From Enterococcus pingfangensis (GTDB lineage: Bacteria; Bacillota; Bacilli; Lactobacillales; Enterococcaceae): a stretch of DNA of 64,000 bases. The stretch covers positions 62,001-126,000 of the forward strand of contig NZ_BJDP01000004.1 of the NCBI RefSeq assembly GCF_005405205.1. Reading direction: 5' to 3'. The translations under genes and the position numbers were made by a program. The notes under the pieces are model-generated. The model ran no database searches. It saw nothing but the letters and a program-made list of their open reading frames with translations, and was not told where the DNA came from. The stretch's first letter is position 1, and every line of letters starts with the position of its first letter. Positions 25,431 to 35,883 of this stretch are shown one piece after another.

Positions 25431-27338
25431 TTACCAAATAGTTACGCGTTTTTCAGGAGCTAAATACATAGTATCAGCTGGTTTGATATCAAAGGTTTGA
25501 TAGAACTCTGCCAAATTTTTGACTTGGACATTGGCCCGTAATTTATTCGGTGCGTGAACATCGACTGACAAGAGTAATTGTGTGTATTCTTGGCGGGCTT
25601 TCATTCGCCAAATCGTAGCCCAGTTGATAAAGAAACCTGCAAGGTCGGCATCAGCATCTTTTTTGGCGGCTTCTAATGCACAACTTAATCCGCCCGCATC
25701 AGCGATATTTTCTGAAACGGTCAATTTGCCGTTGACTTTTCCGCCGGTAATTTCCAATCCATCAAATTCGGCGATCATTTGATCGGCCAATGTTTGGAAA
25801 TATGCTTGATCATCGTCTGTCCACCAATTGTTCAGATTTCCATACTCATCAAATAGCGAACCGTTGTTGTCAAAGGCATGAGAAATCTCATGGGCGATGA
25901 CTGCGCCGATCCCGCCAAAGTTTTCGCTGCTAGATTGTTCCAAGCTGTAAAACGGTGCTTGTAAGATCGCTGCTGGGAAAACAATGATATTACGAAACGG
26001 ATGGTAATAAGCATTGACAGTGTTGGCGCTCATTTCCCATTCATCCCGTTCGACTGGTTTATTCCATTTTGCGTACTCGTCGCGACGTTTTAACTGACTA
26101 AAGTGCAATGCGTTGCTTAACAGCGAGCCGCCATTTTCAGCTGGAGTCACTGTAAATTGTGTGTAAATCGGCGGAATTTTTTCTGGATAGCCGACATGAA
26201 TGCCGAGCGTTTTTAATTTAGTGATAGCTTTTTCGCGAGTAGCTTCGCTAAGCCAGCTGTTGCTGCTCAAACGTTCTTGATAGATTCCAATCATTCGCTC
26301 CACCATTTGATGAACATCTTTTTTGGCTTGTTCGCCAAAATATTTTTTTCCATAATAGTCGCCGATGATTTGATCGAAACGTCCAGAAGCAAGATAGAAT
26401 GCCGCTTTTTCTTGCGGGCGGGCTTCCGGCGCACCAGAGAGTGCTCGGTTATAGCTGCCGCCGACTTGACGGAATTCTTCGCTGAGATAAGCGGTCAAAG
26501 CATTAATCGTCATGACCAGCATCCAGCTTTTCATTTGGGGAAATGTTGCTGGTGTGATCAAGCCATTTAGTTTTGCAAAAAATAGCGGTTCGGTCACGAT
26601 GATTTTTTCAGGAACTTCACCGACTAATCCGATCAATAATTTTTTCAAGTCCAACTGTTGGCTATGCTTGATAAATTCTTCGCCGCTTTCAGGATTATAC
26701 ATTTTGCTATAGTCAGCATTTTCTTCGGCACTTTTTACGTGAGGAGCCAGCAATTTATCAAATTGAAGGGCTTCATCTGTAATTTTTTCAGCTGTATCAG
26801 CCTCGTAACCTGCTAGGGCAAAAAGTTTCAGTGTCATCTCTTTAAAAATCGCTAAAAGTTGCGGTGCTTGAGGATGATCGGGTTCATAATAAGTTTTGTC
26901 TGGCAAAATCAGATTGGGGGCGCCTGCGAATAACGCGTTGATTTTTGTGTTTTTCATATCCGCATCGACGTCTACACCAAAAGGCAGAGGAAGTCCCTCG
27001 AGTACCCAGCGGGTCAATTGCTGATCTAAATCAGCCAGATTTTTTAATTCTGATACTTGATTTAATAGCGGAAGCAAAGGGGCTACTCCATCTTGATCGC
27101 GTTTTTGATAATCGTTTGCTAATTGAAAATACGCGATGTATTCTTTCATCAAGTCAGTTGGAATCAGTGAAGGATCGGCACTCATCTTTTTCGTATCAGC
27201 GATCAATAAGTCATCGATTTCATCGACCAGATCTTGAAAGCCGCCGGTTGCCGGCTTATCGGCTGGAATGACGACCTCCTTGATCCATTCGCCGTTGACT
27301 GCTTCATATAAATCTTCTTTGATTTTTGTTTTATCCAT
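25431..27338 (-). CDS. pepO: M13-family (neprilysin-like) endopeptidase PepO
   Basis: A 635-residue zinc peptidase of normal PepO length. The active site HEISHAFD (zinc His pair with catalytic Glu) is followed by ENIADAGGL, which supplies the third ligand, and by the substrate-binding NAYYHPFRNIIVFPAAILQ. No signal peptide is present, so it acts in the cytoplasm on oligopeptides. Start MDKTKIKEDLY has an AGGAG site on the minus strand. It converges with the SDR gene; the last 130 bases between them hold the terminator and a stray promoter-like element. Confidence 0.95.
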   Translation of the reverse strand: MDKTKIKEDLYEAVNGEWIKEVVIPADKPATGGFQDLVDEIDDLLIADTKKMSADPSLIPTDLMKEYIAYFQLANDYQKRDQDGVAPLLPLLNQVSELKNLADLDQQLTRWVLEGLPLPFGVDVDADMKNTKINALFAGAPNLILPDKTYYEPDHPQAPQLLAIFKEMTLKLFALAGYEADTAEKITDEALQFDKLLAPHVKSAEENADYSKMYNPESGEEFIKHSQQLDLKKLLIGLVGEVPEKIIVTEPLFFAKLNGLITPATFPQMKSWMLVMTINALTAYLSEEFRQVGGSYNRALSGAPEARPQEKAAFYLASGRFDQIIGDYYGKKYFGEQAKKDVHQMVERMIGIYQERLSSNSWLSEATREKAITKLKTLGIHVGYPEKIPPIYTQFTVTPAENGGSLLSNALHFSQLKRRDEYAKWNKPVERDEWEMSANTVNAYYHPFRNIIVFPAAILQAPFYSLEQSSSENFGGIGAVIAHEISHAFDNNGSLFDEYGNLNNWWTDDDQAYFQTLADQMIAEFDGLEITGGKVNGKLTVSENIADAGGLSCALEAAKKDADADLAGFFINWATIWRMKARQEYTQLLLSVDVHAPNKLRANVQVKNLAEFYQTFDIKPADTMYLAPEKRVTIW

Positions 27339-27526
27339 AAAAACTTCAGCTCCTTTGTCATTATGATCTAATCTATATTATAATAAAACAATTGATGGAC
27401 TGCTCATAGGAAGAGCACTTTTTTAGAAACCTTCGTTTATCTAGGCAGCTATCGTCAGCAAAGGTCAAAGTTAATTATGATACATTTTAGAAAATAGACA
27501 AAATAAAACGATTTGGCGGTGGAAAA

Positions 27527-28072
27527 ATGACGGATTCACTTGATCACTGGGTAGAATTAAAGAGTTTTGAAAAATATCGCGAGTGGAAAACGCCGCGAGG
27601 ATTTTTGTGCGGAACTTATGCCGCCAGTGTGCTATTGGCGTACTGGCAAGATGAGCTAGATCAAGACTGCTTGCCTAGTTTAGAAATAAATAGTAAGCAA
27701 AAAGAAGAATTGATCCGCGTCTTACAATCGTTCTTACAGCCAATCGATCTTCCAACGATCCCTTGCCAGATTTCTTTAGGCTTGAATCGTTTCTTTCGCC
27801 GTTACCAGATTCCTTACCGTGCCAGAGGAACAGCCATTGGTTCGTGGCAGCGGGTAACTAAACGGATCACAGCAGGCGAGCCGGTTATGATTGGACTTTT
27901 GCAGATTCTCGGCAGCAGTTACAAAAATCATTGGGTCGTGGTTCACGGCTTTATGGAAACTGCGGATGGACAAAAATTTTATAAAGTTCATGACAACTGG
28001 GGCAACAGCGAGGCGATCATTCCTGCCGAATGGGGAAATGGAACGATCACGCTAGTTTCGCAAAAGGCTTAA
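27527..28072 (+). CDS. C39/papain-like cysteine peptidase family protein, cytoplasmic
   Basis: A 181-residue protein, not recognised by name. A likely catalytic Cys is in PRGFLCGTYAASVLLAYW, with a His in YKNHWVVVHGFMET and an Asp/Asn pair in YKVHDNWGN. This is the Cys-His-Asp/Asn order and spacing of C39_2/papain-like domains. There is no signal peptide or ABC transporter domain, unlike bacteriocin-processing C39 proteins. It lies alone between pepO and prs. Whether it is an active peptidase is unproven. Confidence 0.65.
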   Translation: MTDSLDHWVELKSFEKYREWKTPRGFLCGTYAASVLLAYWQDELDQDCLPSLEINSKQKEELIRVLQSFLQPIDLPTIPCQISLGLNRFFRRYQIPYRARGTAIGSWQRVTKRITAGEPVMIGLLQILGSSYKNHWVVVHGFMETADGQKFYKVHDNWGNSEAIIPAEWGNGTITLVSQKA

Positions 28073-28192
28073 AGCAATCGGATCTGTGTCGGATTTTAAG
28101 AATTTATTTGTTCGATTCGGTTGAAAAGTAAAATCTACAGCAAATAACTAAACTATGTTAAACTAGGGGTACAAAATACTTGGAGGGACACC

Positions 28193-29164
28193 ATGTCAGA
28201 AGAAAGTAATGGAAAGTTTAAAATTTTTAGTCTTAATGGGAATAAACCATTGGCTGAAAAAATCGCCGATGTTTGTGGCGTGCCGTTAGGAAAAAGCACT
28301 GTCAAACAATTCAGTGATGGAGAGATCTCTATCAACTTGGAAGAAACGGTCCGCGGATTTGATGTTTATGTGATCCAATCGACGAATGAACCGGTAAATG
28401 ATTATTATTTAGAGTTATTGATTATGATCGATGCGTTAAAACGTGCGAGTGCAAAAACGATCAATGTCGTCTTGCCATATTATGGTTACGCTAGACAAGA
28501 CCGTACCGCTAAGCCGCATGAGCCGATCACAGCTAAATTAATAGCGAATTTACTTTCAAACGCAGGTGCAACAAGAGTATTGACCCTTGATTTACATACA
28601 GTACAAGTCCAAGGTTTCTTTGATATTCCAGTCGATAATTTATTTACGATGCCATTGTTTGCGCATTATTATCGCCGTCGCGGGATGGTCGGTGATGACT
28701 ATGTCGTCGTATCGCCAAAAAATAGCGGCGTGCAGCGTGCCCGCAGTTTAGCGGAGTATTTAGATACAGCAATCGCGATCGTCGATGTTGCGGAAGAAGG
28801 AAATCCAGATTCCGGCTATGTGATTGGGGATGTTGAAGGCCGATGCTGTATCATGGTCGATGATATTTTGAATACCGGCGGAGTCTTTTCTAATGCAGCA
28901 AAAATATTGAAAAAAGCTGGGGCAAAAGAAGTTGTTGCTTGCGCATCGCACGGATTATTGTCACCTCCAGCAAAAGCGAATTTAGATGCTGCAGACATTG
29001 AAGACATTTGCATCACAGACTCTGTCTTAACGGGTCCTGAGCGCCATCCTGAAAAGTTGTCGATCATCAGTTGTTCAGTCTTAATGGGTGAAGCAGTTAA
29101 ACGAATCCATAAAAATGAATCGGTCAGCCCGTTATTTACAATGGAACAAAAAGATTTCAAATAA
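28193..29164 (+). CDS. prs2: Second ribose-phosphate pyrophosphokinase paralogue (divergent Prs)
   Basis: A 323-residue Prs-fold protein with the standard features [17 protein letters not shown] and [16 protein letters not shown]. Canonical catalytic elements are changed. The KRRP flexible loop is replaced by [20 protein letters not shown], the pyrophosphate loop DHGG reads KNSG, and the ribose-5-phosphate loop DDIIDTAGT reads DDILNTGGV. Streptococci and enterococci are known to carry a second Prs with similar changes, so this is probably that lineage. Normal PRPP synthesis (ATP + ribose-5-phosphate) should not be assumed. A GGAGGG site precedes the ATG and a terminator follows. Confidence 0.85.
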   Translation: MSEESNGKFKIFSLNGNKPLAEKIADVCGVPLGKSTVKQFSDGEISINLEETVRGFDVYVIQSTNEPVNDYYLELLIMIDALKRASAKTINVVLPYYGYARQDRTAKPHEPITAKLIANLLSNAGATRVLTLDLHTVQVQGFFDIPVDNLFTMPLFAHYYRRRGMVGDDYVVVSPKNSGVQRARSLAEYLDTAIAIVDVAEEGNPDSGYVIGDVEGRCCIMVDDILNTGGVFSNAAKILKKAGAKEVVACASHGLLSPPAKANLDAADIEDICITDSVLTGPERHPEKLSIISCSVLMGEAVKRIHKNESVSPLFTMEQKDFK

Positions 29165-29188
29165 AAAAGGGCCCTGTGTCCTTTTTTT
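29162..29188 (+). terminator. Terminator of prs2
   Basis: AAAAAAGG and CCTTTTTTT pair around a GCCCTGTGT loop directly after the stop codon. Confidence 0.7.
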
Positions 29189-29380
29189 GTCAGCTCGAAT
29201 TTCTAGCTAGATTTTCAGTTGTTACTAAAATTCAAAGTTTTAGTTTGCAAAACAAGGCCGGATGTTCAGTTAGCGGCAGATTTTGCAGTGAGTGAAGTTT
29301 TAAGAATAAGAGATCGAACAGTTTAGCAAAATAATAAAAATATATTCAAAAAGCTGGCTGTCAGAAAGGTTCGAAGATTT

Positions 29381-30526
29381 GTGGAAAATATTTATTTAGA
29401 TCATGCGGCGACAAGCCCGATGCACCCAGAAGTAATTACAGCGATGACAGAAGTTATGACGGATACTTTCGGTAATCCATCAAGTGTCCATCATTTTGGC
29501 CGTCAAGCCGCTAGAAAATTAGAAATGGCTCGAGAAGTTATTGGGAAAAGCCTCGGTGTAAAATATCATGAGATTATTTTTAACGGCGGCGGAACAGAAG
29601 GCGACAATACAGCGATTTTAAGTACGGCTTTTGGTCGTCAAAATGAAGGACGCCACTTGATCACGACTCAGATCGAGCATCCTGCAGTTATTAATACGAT
29701 GAAGTATTTGGAGACTCAAGGATTTGAAGTGACTTACTTGCCAGTAGATCGTAAAGGGAATCTATCGATGGCAGATTTTGAAGCCAGCTTGCGTCCTGAT
29801 ACGACGTTAGTATCAATCATGTACGGCAATAATGAAATCGGTAATCTAATGCCGATCAAAGAAATCGGTGAGCGTTTGAAAGAGCATCCCGCGTATTTTC
29901 ATACCGATGCTGTTCAAGCTTACGGCAATCAATTTATCCAGCCTCATGAACTAGGAATTGATTTTCTAAGCACTTCTGCGCATAAAATCAATGGACCAAA
30001 AGGTGTCGGATTCTTATATAAAAGTGATGAAGTAAAATTAGTCCCACTACTTCGCGGCGGAGAACAAGAAGAAAAACGCCGTGCAGGAACCGAAAATCTT
30101 GCGGGGATTTGCGGAATGGCCAAAGCGGTAGAACTATTGACCGAAGAAAAACGTGAAGCACAACGGAATTTATACGATCAATTCACTCAGAAAATTTTAA
30201 CGATTTTAGATCACGAAAAAATCGATTATCATGTGAATGGGGATCTAAGCAATAAACTGCCCCATGTCTTGAATCTTCGTTTTAGCGGAATCATCAATGA
30301 TCTGCTGTTGGTGAAATTGGATCTGCGCGGTATCGCGGTTTCGACTGGTTCGGCCTGTACGGCAGGAACGGTAGACCCTTCGCATGTACTAGAAGCGATG
30401 TATGGCAAAAATGCGCAGGAGGTCAAAGAATCGTTGCGCGTAAGTTTTGGTTATGGCAATACGATGGAACAAGTAGAATATTTTGCAGAACAGCTTGTAG
30501 CTAGTTTAAAAGAACTCACAAAGTAG
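29381..30526 (+). CDS. iscS: Cysteine desulfurase (NifS/IscS family)
   Basis: A 381-residue PLP enzyme that starts at GTG (29381) behind AGAAAGG. The PLP lysine is in STSAHKINGPKGVGF, and the catalytic cysteine loop is STGSACTAGTVDPSHVL. It releases sulfur from cysteine as an enzyme persulfide. With DUF1831 immediately downstream and mnmA about 4 kb further, the likely role is sulfur donation for tRNA 2-thiouridine. No IscU, SufU or NifU gene is adjacent. Confidence 0.93.
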   Translation: MENIYLDHAATSPMHPEVITAMTEVMTDTFGNPSSVHHFGRQAARKLEMAREVIGKSLGVKYHEIIFNGGGTEGDNTAILSTAFGRQNEGRHLITTQIEHPAVINTMKYLETQGFEVTYLPVDRKGNLSMADFEASLRPDTTLVSIMYGNNEIGNLMPIKEIGERLKEHPAYFHTDAVQAYGNQFIQPHELGIDFLSTSAHKINGPKGVGFLYKSDEVKLVPLLRGGEQEEKRRAGTENLAGICGMAKAVELLTEEKREAQRNLYDQFTQKILTILDHEKIDYHVNGDLSNKLPHVLNLRFSGIINDLLLVKLDLRGIAVSTGSACTAGTVDPSHVLEAMYGKNAQEVKESLRVSFGYGNTMEQVEYFAEQLVASLKELTK

Positions 30527-30581
30527 ATTGAAATGACGAATGCATATCTTTATAATTAAGATTAAAAGATGAGGTGAGCAA

Positions 30582-30929
30582 ATGGCATTTACAAAAACGG
30601 CAACGATCAGAGGGGCAAACTATCAATACGCGTTAGCACCAACTGCTAAAAGATACACATTGCGTGATAATGGGTTTACCGAAACAAGTTCAGGTAATTT
30701 CCAACTAGTTCGTCCGTTGCAAGCGACGCCCCAAAGTAAAGAAGGATTCAAACTAAAGATTACGGTGACAAAAGATCTCAGCGCGTTGAAAATGTCGGTG
30801 ACGACAGCTAATGGACTAAAAGTAGTCGATATTTTTAAAGATGCTAAACAAGAAATGGTCCAAGAAAAATTTTACTTTCTAATGGATGGGATGATTGATC
30901 GCGGATTGTTCGTCAAAGAAGAAATTTAA
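30582..30929 (+). CDS. DUF1831 family protein
   Basis: A 115-residue protein with a GAGGTGAG ribosome site, 55 bases after iscS. The pattern (FTKTATIRGANYQYALAPTAKRYTLRDNGF) is that of DUF1831, found in Lactobacillales next to cysteine desulfurase and mnmA genes. No catalytic residues or cysteines are visible. A role as a partner in sulfur transfer is inferred only from context. Confidence 0.85.
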   Translation: MAFTKTATIRGANYQYALAPTAKRYTLRDNGFTETSSGNFQLVRPLQATPQSKEGFKLKITVTKDLSALKMSVTTANGLKVVDIFKDAKQEMVQEKFYFLMDGMIDRGLFVKEEI

Positions 30930-31123
30930 GTTGAAACGGTTTTTGTCTGAGAAGATGAGAGCCGTTTTTTGCGCTATTTTTAGAGAAATACAATAATAAT
31001 AAAGCGTTTTCTGTTGGGTTGTAAATGTAATTTTTTTAAGTTTTTTTAATGCTTAGAGGCTTCAATTTTAGCAGATTATGGTACACTAATGATAAGAAAA
31101 TTGTTGGAAATGTAGGTGAGAAG

Positions 31124-31765
31124 TTGGTTCACAAGATAGACACGATCGAGCATCATAAAATTATTTCTGATTTCCGTCTCTTGTCAGGGCTGACCGTCTC
31201 AATTGAAGACTGTGCCAAGCTGACGAAAGCGTTTCAAAAATATGGTGTCGATGATTATTATATTAGTGATTACGAAGGAAACAGTTATTTGACGCGGTAT
31301 GTCGATTATTATATCGACGGTATTCCTTGTTGGGAATATAAAAAGCAATACTTGATCCCGCTGATTTTTCGCGACATGCCTGACACTAAAAAAATGTTCC
31401 ATGATACTTATCGTTGGGAAGCTTTTTTTATTCTCTTAGATTGGTATCTGAAATACAATCCAGAAAAAGTGATCATCAAATGCAAAAAGCAAAAAAAACA
31501 GCAAGTAATCGATACAGCTTTTTTAATCTTTCGTTTGTGGGAAATTTGTGATGGAGCGGCGTTTCCAATCGCTAATTTCAATAATCTTTCTGAATTTGAG
31601 CAGTGGAATCAGATCTTTCACTTGATCGATACAGGGAAATCCTTTAGACGCACCAAAGAATTCGATGCGACTAGAGTAGAGGATTTAACTCAGCTGGAGG
31701 CTGTTATTGCAATTATTAAACTAAAATATCAAGCACTTTTACAAAAACAAGGCTACCAAATCTAA
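31124..31765 (+). CDS. Conserved hypothetical protein, function unknown
   Basis: I do not recognise this protein of about 213 residues. The TTG at 31124 is the likely start, because AGGTGAG lies a few bases ahead and a promoter-like TACACTAAT lies within the upstream part of the open frame (about 31083); the ATG at 31049 would then precede the transcript. The sequence is rich in aromatic and charged residues (YGVDDYYISDYEGNSYLTRYVDYYIDG) with no signal peptide, membrane helix or catalytic motif. A terminator overlaps its stop codon. Confidence 0.65.
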   Translation: MVHKIDTIEHHKIISDFRLLSGLTVSIEDCAKLTKAFQKYGVDDYYISDYEGNSYLTRYVDYYIDGIPCWEYKKQYLIPLIFRDMPDTKKMFHDTYRWEAFFILLDWYLKYNPEKVIIKCKKQKKQQVIDTAFLIFRLWEICDGAAFPIANFNNLSEFEQWNQIFHLIDTGKSFRRTKEFDATRVEDLTQLEAVIAIIKLKYQALLQKQGYQI

Positions 31766-31780
31766 GTTGGTAGCCTTATT
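31751..31780 (+). terminator. Terminator overlapping the stop codon of the upstream gene
   Basis: GGCTACCAA and TTGGTAGCC form a 9-bp perfect stem (31751-31775) with the TAA in the loop, followed by TTATTT. Confidence 0.7.
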
Positions 31781-31855
31781 TGGCGATACAAAAGCGCATT
31801 TTTTCAAGATAGATGGTAAAATAAAAGAAATAGACTTCCTCTGTAGGTGATGAGA

Positions 31856-32461
31856 ATGAAATATTTTATAGCAGATACACATTATTTTCATGAGAACCTG
31901 TTGGGCAACAACGACTTTGCGCCGCGCTTATTTGATTCTGTTGAAGAGATGAATCAGCAAATGGTCACTGCCTGGAACGCGGTGGTGAACGAAAAAGATA
32001 CGGTGTATCATTTGGGGGATGTAGCGATGCATCCGCTGTATGAAAAAGGGTTCCCCGCGATTTTAGAACAATTGCTGCAATTGGAAGGGAAAATCATATT
32101 CATTAAAGGAAACCATGACTCGCGGACATTTTTCAAATATTTGGCAGCCCATAATCCAAAACTTGCAAATGGCACCGCAAAGTTCGAATTTCAAGATGTC
32201 GGAGCGATTGTCAAGTTTAATCACCATCAATATTATTTGACCCATTATCCAATGCTTTTAGGCAAAACAGTGAATATTCGCAACTTGCATGGTCATATCC
32301 ATAATTACAGTATGCCGATCGCAGAAGATATCAATGTTGGAGTCGACGCACCCGAACGCAATTTCTTGCAAACACCCTTACCGTTTGGGACCCCCATCTC
32401 TGAAAATTTGATAGATGAGATCGCGGCCTATAAAGAAATCGAAGTAAAAAAATTAAAATAG
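31856..32461 (+). CDS. Calcineurin-like metallophosphoesterase
   Basis: The ATG at 31856 follows AGGTGATG; an ATG 9 bases upstream overlaps that site. The 201-residue protein shows the five metallophosphoesterase blocks in order: ADTHYFH, YHLGDVA, IKGNHDS, LTHYPM and LHGHIHNY. Two metal ions are expected. Small members like this hydrolyse phosphodiesters or nucleotides in the cytoplasm; the substrate is not evident. It ends in a strong bidirectional hairpin before the oppositely oriented membrane-protein gene. Confidence 0.92.
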   Translation: MKYFIADTHYFHENLLGNNDFAPRLFDSVEEMNQQMVTAWNAVVNEKDTVYHLGDVAMHPLYEKGFPAILEQLLQLEGKIIFIKGNHDSRTFFKYLAAHNPKLANGTAKFEFQDVGAIVKFNHHQYYLTHYPMLLGKTVNIRNLHGHIHNYSMPIAEDINVGVDAPERNFLQTPLPFGTPISENLIDEIAAYKEIEVKKLK

Positions 32462-32483
32462 CCAGGATTACTAATGAAAAAAT

Positions 32484-32530
32484 CAACAGACTTATTCCGT
32501 TGCTTCGTGAATAAGTCTGTTGGTTTTTAT
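32484..32530. terminator. Bidirectional terminator between converging genes
   Basis: CAACAGACTTATTC (32484-32497) and its exact complement (32509-32522) form a 14-bp stem with an 11-base loop. T-rich sequence follows on the plus strand and the A-rich left flank serves the minus strand. Confidence 0.85.
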
Positions 32531-33903
32531 TGATTGAATCGTTGGATCGTTTGATACAGCTTTTTCGTTTCTGCTGGTTTTTTATTTGTGTAGTAATAAG
32601 AATGATCATTAGTAGTGATCGTTAAAATGGGTTTTGACTGATGATCAACGAATAAAACTGCAGATTTACCCGCGATTCGATAATGACCAATATCATAATT
32701 ATTAGTCGCGAGCCCATTTGTTCGAATGCCAGTCGGTATTTGTTCGGTCAATTCAACTTTTGTGATTTGATCAAATGGAATATTCTGCTCTTTGACGAAG
32801 GGACCATCAAGGATGACCGCTTCGTTTTTTATTTCATAACTAAGCGGATCGGGATGATAATCCAATACGTATAATGGGACAATAGTAACCGCCATGGCAG
32901 CAATCAAAATTATCGGAATCAGTCCTAAAAAGATTTTCCCGGCAGTTTTACCTAAATTAACGGAGATATTCATACCGATTCGATCGGGAATCATCAAGCG
33001 ATTGTCATTCGGATTGTAATACATCCCGTAACGCCAATAATAATCCTCGCCAAAATAACGAAAAGTAGCGGTGCTAGTCAACAACTGATCTTGTTTTTGC
33101 CGAAGCCGAACCAACCACCACAGAGAAGCACCACAAAATAAAAGGATCAAACTGATTTCTAAAATCGTCAAGAGGCTAAAAAATTTGACATCCATTTTCA
33201 TCGTCAATAATGGGATAAAGATGATCAAGCTGATCAGCCCGCTCATAAAAACGGAGAGACTTGACCAGTAAAATTTAGTGAGATCATTGTATTGTTGATT
33301 GATTTTCTGATCGGCCGTCAATGGGCGGACCGGCAAACGGCTAATAACCCGCCAAATGAAAAACATCATCCCCCAGATGAGTACGTTAATGATCAAGAGC
33401 ATCAGTGCCAGATCAAGCAGTGCTCGTTGATAAAGCAGTCCGCTGAGTAAAAGAATCAAGCCTAAAGACAATAAGAACCACCAAGCAGAGACGAGTTTGC
33501 GATTTTTTTCAAGGACTAAGCGAGTATCGATCTGGATCGGCTGAGTAGTCAGCTGCCAGTGATTTTCAACGATCAGTTGATGTCCTTTACGGATGTAGCG
33601 CAAGGTGATCAAATAATTCGTGCCAATGGTCAAATATAAGAGTAGGAAAAATAGCAACATAAAGCTGGAATCTTTCATAGGGATCAAGAGCACAAAATCG
33701 AGGATCGTTAAGATAGACGCCGCTTGAAATTGACGGGTACGAAAACTTTTTGAAAAGTGCAGGACTTTTGGATCATCGATTTTTTCTGCTGGAAAAGTAT
33801 TTTCAACGATCACATAATTATGCGGCTTAGCAGCCAAACTGCTGACCAAAGCCATAATAAAGTTACATGCGATTAAGACTACTAAAATAATCAGAGCCAT
33901 CAT
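32527..33903 (-). CDS. Polytopic membrane protein with DUF5808-like and PH-like regions, partner of a GntR regulator
   Basis: A 458-residue protein with roughly ten hydrophobic segments in three clusters. A central cytoplasmic stretch (DYYWRYGMYYNPNDNRLMIP, then RIGMNISVNLGKTAGK) matches the DUF5808 pattern. A C-terminal beta-rich region of about 100 residues resembles bacterial PH domains. The start overlaps the stop of the GntR gene by four bases, so the two are co-translated. Such GntR(YtrA)/membrane-protein pairs are often envelope-stress or antibiotic-linked, which is only inferred. The substrate or function is unknown. Confidence 0.7.
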   Translation of the reverse strand: MMALIILVVLIACNFIMALVSSLAAKPHNYVIVENTFPAEKIDDPKVLHFSKSFRTRQFQAASILTILDFVLLIPMKDSSFMLLFFLLLYLTIGTNYLITLRYIRKGHQLIVENHWQLTTQPIQIDTRLVLEKNRKLVSAWWFLLSLGLILLLSGLLYQRALLDLALMLLIINVLIWGMMFFIWRVISRLPVRPLTADQKINQQYNDLTKFYWSSLSVFMSGLISLIIFIPLLTMKMDVKFFSLLTILEISLILLFCGASLWWLVRLRQKQDQLLTSTATFRYFGEDYYWRYGMYYNPNDNRLMIPDRIGMNISVNLGKTAGKIFLGLIPIILIAAMAVTIVPLYVLDYHPDPLSYEIKNEAVILDGPFVKEQNIPFDQITKVELTEQIPTGIRTNGLATNNYDIGHYRIAGKSAVLFVDHQSKPILTITTNDHSYYYTNKKPAETKKLYQTIQRFNQ

Positions 33904-34277
33904 TGGTTCTCACCCTTTCTAAAAGAAGACAAAATTGTTTGGATCTTGTCGCGCAGTTTTTCTTCATCTGGTTCAGCTAAATAAAGTTCTGCTAATAAAA
34001 GTGTCAAATTTTCTTCATTGGTTTTGCCTGAAACAACTGGTAATGGTGCAACGACAGTCCCTTTACGACGATCAGTCAGCAAATACCCTTCTTCGCGCAA
34101 TTGCTGATAACCTTTTGAGACAGTCATTGTATTGATTCCGATCTCATCAGCGATTTGTCGAACAGTGGGCAGCTGTTCAGCGGGATTTAAGTCACCTTTT
34201 GCGATCCCTATAATGATTTGTTTGCGCAGTTGTAAATAAATCGGTTCATCTGAATGAGGATTGATTTCTAAAATCAT
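33900..34277 (-). CDS. GntR-family regulator, YtrA subfamily
   Basis: The start at 34277 follows a near-perfect AAAGGAGGT site; the longer open frame to 34343 lacks one. The 125-residue protein has the short YtrA layout: an N-terminal winged helix (PIYLQLRKQIIIGIAKGDL, LPTVRQIADEIGINTMTVSK, EEGYLLTDRRKGTVV) and a short C-terminal helical region for dimerisation. YtrA-type regulators repress the operon they start, which fits the overlapping membrane-protein gene. Confidence 0.9.
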   Translation of the reverse strand: MILEINPHSDEPIYLQLRKQIIIGIAKGDLNPAEQLPTVRQIADEIGINTMTVSKGYQQLREEGYLLTDRRKGTVVAPLPVVSGKTNEENLTLLLAELYLAEPDEEKLRDKIQTILSSFRKGENQ

Positions 34278-34443
34278 AGTAGCGACCTCCTTTGTATTGT
34301 TTATATTAATACAAATAATACAAAAAGACAAGAAAAACGCCATTTAAGAATTATTTATCGAAAATTTAGGATTTATGTTGTATAATGCATGTTACTGAAA
34401 AGTTGCGACCTTCAAATCGTAGAGTTTTCGGAATCTAGATTGA

Positions 34444-35577
<1,134 letters not shown>

Positions 35578-35591
35578 AAAAAGTTGGCAAC

Positions 35592-35633
35592 AAAAAAGTA
35601 GTCACCGTTGAATTTGACGGGTGACTACTTTTT
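35592..35633. terminator. Bidirectional terminator of mnmA and the small convergent gene
   Basis: AAAAAGTAGTCACC and GGTGACTACTTTTT form a 14-bp stem around a 13-base loop, flanked by A and T runs on the two sides. Confidence 0.88.
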
Positions 35634-35634
35634 A

Positions 35635-35865
35635 TTATGCAAGGCCTTGAGAAAAATGGGCCATTGCGACTTTGACTTCATCTAATTTTTCCGGTTTGAT
35701 CAAAGGAAAAAGTTGTTCTTGCAATTGTTTGAACTCTTGTAAGTTTAGTGCAGCTGTTTCTTGGTCCGCAAAACTTTTGATTAAGATTTTCTTTGCTTCA
35801 TCCTCTTTGCCTTCAATGGCATTGTTAAGGAAAAAATCAAGGAATTTTAATTGTCCATCAAGCAT
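35635..35865 (-). CDS. Small conserved hypothetical protein
   Basis: A helical, charged protein of about 76 residues that starts with MLDGQLKFLDFFLNNAIEGK; the start at 35865 has an AAGAAGTG-like site, and a start 18 bases upstream is possible. It has no cysteines, signal peptide or catalytic motif. It forms a single transcription unit convergent with mnmA. I do not recognise a function; the all-helical character suggests a small regulatory or binding protein. Confidence 0.6.
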   Translation of the reverse strand: MLDGQLKFLDFFLNNAIEGKEDEAKKILIKSFADQETAALNLQEFKQLQEQLFPLIKPEKLDEVKVAMAHFSQGLA

Positions 35866-35883
35866 GTTCGTCACTTCTTTCAT

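Noticed and set aside
31049-31123. Upstream ATG as the start of the hypothetical gene at 31124
   Set aside because: The extra 25 codons contain a promoter-like -10 element and lack a ribosome site ahead of the ATG.
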